Of a DNA stretch of 7,764 nucleotides, positions 6,493 to 7,764 are shown piece by piece (the first letter of the stretch is position 1; each line of letters starts with the position of its first letter). Location: contig JARICQ010000131.1 of the NCBI GenBank assembly GCA_029264075.1, forward strand, positions 1-7,764, given 5' to 3'. This stretch comes from Tissierellaceae bacterium (lineage in GTDB: Bacteria > Bacillota > Clostridia > Tissierellales > Tissierellaceae). The translations under genes were made by a program, and so were the position numbers. The notes beneath the pieces are model-generated. The model had not been told where the DNA came from, did not search any database, and worked only from the letters and a program-made list of their open reading frames with translations.

Positions 6493-6518
6493 TCAGACAG
6501 GGAAGAATCCCTGTCTGA
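6493..6518 (-). other. Strong hairpin between the CblT-like and CblS-like genes
   Basis: TCAGACAGGGA and its exact complement form an 11-bp stem around a four-base loop. The stem starts two bases after the CblT-like stop codon and ends about ten bases before the first possible ATG of the next gene. The minus strand continues AAATACTTTAATGG with no U-tract, so it is unlikely to terminate efficiently. mRNA processing, 3'-end protection of the first cistron, or control of downstream translation are possible roles. Confidence 0.6.
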
Positions 6519-6519
6519 T

Positions 6520-7026
6520 TTAAATTCTCTTTCCTATAGTTTTATATATTACATATGCCAAAATTACATTTACAGCTGATGCCAAGCTCAGTGGAACTAT
6601 CATAGCCAATACAAAGGCCATTCCATTTAATGGTATTCCTAGCAAGACTGTAAATGGTGCTAAAAATAAAACCAAGGCTACTCCATTTAACAGTATTCCT
6701 GATATGCAGGCTGCAAGACCATTAAATCTTTTATAGATTATTCCAAATAAATAAACTGCGACCCCCATTCCAAAGGTTATTAACAAATGCATGGGTAGGG
6801 TAAGTGGAAATCCACTAGACATTGATGTAAGTATGTGACCAATACCTGCAACTATGGCTCCTGAAACAGGTCCCAAATAAAGTGCTGCAAAAAAACCTGG
6901 CATAGAATCAAGGGCTATTGTTCCCTGTATTTTAATAAGGGACCCTATAAAGGAAATAGCTACTAACATTGATATGTAGACAAGTTTTCTTGTGGTGTTT
7001 CTTTCCTCTATGCTTTTTTGATTCAT
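6520..7026 (-). CDS. cblT: ECF transporter S component, probable alpha-ribazole transporter CblT
   Basis: Small polytopic membrane protein, 168 residues, with a short charged N-terminus and about five or six hydrophobic stretches (starting about residues 14-32, 44-64, 80-98, 104-124 and 136-162). This fits the substrate-binding subunit of an energy-coupling-factor importer, which would use the shared EcfA/A'/T module encoded elsewhere. Conserved-looking loops are DSMPGFFAAL (40-49), GHILTSMSSGFPLTLPMHL (63-81) and a basic C-terminus. The adjacent PurM-like kinase gene makes CblT, the alpha-ribazole uptake component, the best call. The start has AAAGGA at 7035-7040, eight bases upstream. There is no cobalamin riboswitch ahead, and the uvrA stop is only 84 bp away. 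The S-component assignment is strong; substrate identity is context-based, and another vitamin or nucleoside is possible. Confidence 0.75.
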   Translation of the reverse strand: MNQKSIEERNTTRKLVYISMLVAISFIGSLIKIQGTIALDSMPGFFAALYLGPVSGAIVAGIGHILTSMSSGFPLTLPMHLLITFGMGVAVYLFGIIYKRFNGLAACISGILLNGVALVLFLAPFTVLLGIPLNGMAFVLAMIVPLSLASAVNVILAYVIYKTIGKRI

Positions 7027-7051
7027 TCTATCAATCCTTTCATATATAGTT

Positions 7052-7104
7052 AAATCCCATTATATCACTATTAGTAGTTTTTTTATAGTGATATAATGGG
7101 ATTT
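7052..7104. terminator. Long perfect inverted repeat between uvrA and cblT, possible terminator
   Basis: Arms of 20 bp (7052-7071 and 7085-7104), one being AAATCCCATTATATCACTAT and the other its exact complement, flank a 13-base loop. One further base pair extends the stem outward. On the plus strand the stem is followed by TTTAGTTTTTT, a good T-tract. On the minus strand, where uvrA ends, the following sequence is only ATTTAAC. It is therefore either a bidirectional terminator that is weak towards cblT or a stabilising 3' hairpin for uvrA. Confidence 0.55.
7059..7067 (-). promoter_or_regulatory. Candidate extended -10 promoter for cblT-cblS inside the inverted repeat
   Basis: The distal arm of the repeat contains TGATATAAT on the minus strand, an extended -10 element. 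The hexamer 17 bases upstream (TATAAA) is a poor -35, which extended -10 promoters tolerate. Initiation near 7052 would give a 25-nt leader carrying AAAGGA. The same nine bases occur at the dipeptidase promoter. Confidence 0.5.
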
Positions 7105-7110
7105 AGTTTT

Positions 7111-7764
7111 TTAATCTAATGCTTTTTTTAAAAATTGTCCAGTATAAGATTTTTTTACTTTTGCCACTTGCTCTGGAGTACCTGTGGTTACGATTTTTCC
7201 ACCCTTGTCTCCACCCTCAGGTCCTAGATCGATTATATAATCTGCTGTCTTTATTACATCTAGATTGTGTTCTATTACCACAACTGTATTTCCACCATCA
7301 ACAATCTGATTCAAAACCTTTATAAGCTTGTGTATATCTGCTGTATGAAGTCCTGTGGTTGGTTCATCTAAGATATATATAGTCTTTCCTGTTGATCTTT
7401 TTGAAAGCTCAGTAGCAAGCTTTACCCTTTGAGCTTCTCCACCAGATAATTCAGTAGAACTTTGGCCTATTTTGATATAGCCCAAGCCTACATTAAAGAG
7501 AGTCTCTAGTTTTCTTTGTATCTTTGGTATGTTTTTAAAGAATTCCACTCCCTCTTCTACTGTCATCTCTAGTACATCCGATATAGTCTTTCCCTTATAC
7601 TTGACCTGCAGTGTTTCCCTATTGTACCTATGTCCTTTACAGACTTCACAAGGTACATATACATCTGGCAGGAAATGCATCTCAACCTTTAAGATTCCAT
7701 CTCCCCTGCAAGCCTCACATCTTCCACCCTTGACATTAAAGCTAAATCTTCCTTTTTTATATCC
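7111..7764 (-). CDS. uvrA: UvrA, excinuclease ABC subunit A, C-terminal part (truncated by right window edge)
   Basis: DNA-damage recognition ATPase of nucleotide excision repair. The last 217 residues are visible, and the frame is open to the edge, so the true start lies outside the window. The zinc-binding module is intact, with CEAC and CEVC in the C-x2-C-x19-C-x2-C spacing (visible residues 16, 19, 39 and 42). The second ABC domain follows: Q-loop region GQSSTE, signature LSGGEAQRV (106-114), Walker B IYILDEPTTG (129-138), and the H-loop in VVIEHNLDVI (162-171). It ends KKALD, then TAA. The protein looks ordinary and functional. It is the most upstream gene seen in transcription order and is separated from the CblT-like gene by the long inverted repeat, so it probably forms a separate transcription unit. 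Confidence 0.97.
   Translation of the reverse strand, partial: GYKKGRFSFNVKGGRCEACRGDGILKVEMHFLPDVYVPCEVCKGHRYNRETLQVKYKGKTISDVLEMTVEEGVEFFKNIPKIQRKLETLFNVGLGYIKIGQSSTELSGGEAQRVKLATELSKRSTGKTIYILDEPTTGLHTADIHKLIKVLNQIVDGGNTVVVIEHNLDVIKTADYIIDLGPEGGDKGGKIVTTGTPEQVAKVKKSYTGQFLKKALD

Noticed and set aside
7027..7110. Possible cobalamin riboswitch ahead of the CblT-like gene
   Set aside because: The gap is only 84 bp, shows no B12-box-like sequence, and is accounted for by the inverted repeat.
7119..7325. Plus-strand open frame of 68 codons opposite uvrA
   Set aside because: It is antisense to the conserved UvrA ABC domain; the Leu- and Pro-rich translation is an artefact.
1..7764. CRISPR arrays, insertion sequences, tRNA or rRNA genes
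   Set aside because: No direct-repeat array, transposase-like frame, terminal repeat pair or structural RNA sequence was seen on either strand.

Overview
The window looks like a chromosomal segment of a low-GC Gram-positive anaerobe (Clostridia/Tissierellia-like). The base composition is AT-rich, Shine-Dalgarno sites are strong and purine-rich (AAAGGAGG, AAGGGGG, AAAGGGGG), the binding protein is a Gram-positive-style lipoprotein, and the gene content is typical of that group. No species can be named from the sequence alone. Every supported gene lies on the minus strand, so transcription runs from right to left.

In transcription order, the window opens with the C-terminal part of uvrA (7111-7764, cut by the right edge). 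An 84-bp gap follows that is dominated by a long perfect inverted repeat. Next come an ECF-type S component (6520-7026) and a PurM/ThiL-like kinase (5725-6471). Together these match the alpha-ribazole salvage pair CblT/CblS, which feeds the lower-ligand branch of cobalamin assembly. The pair has its own candidate extended -10 promoter, embedded in the inverted repeat, and there is no cobalamin riboswitch.

After a 184-bp gap holding a strong promoter and a CodY-like box comes a VanX/DdpX-family D-Ala-D-Ala dipeptidase (4911-5540). A second near-consensus promoter precedes an L-Ala-D/L-Glu (dipeptide) epimerase of the enolase superfamily (3720-4805). Next are a lipoprotein oligopeptide-binding protein (1661-3538), an intercistronic terminator-like hairpin, a previously uncalled small membrane-protein ORF (1444-1572), and two permeases: OppB-like (478-1422) and the N-terminal half of OppC-like (1-478, cut by the left edge). 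ABC ATPase genes are not in the window and would be expected beyond the left edge.

The left two thirds read as a peptide uptake and processing module biased towards peptidoglycan-derived peptides. The Opp-type importer brings in short peptides, the M15D dipeptidase splits D-Ala-D-Ala, and the epimerase converts L-Ala-D-Glu to L-Ala-L-Glu so that ordinary peptidases can use it. This functional link is an inference from family membership and gene order. The least explained items are the 42-45-residue single-span membrane peptide between the binding protein and the permeases, the 24-bp palindrome upstream of oppA, and the hairpin/promoter overlap at 7052-7104.
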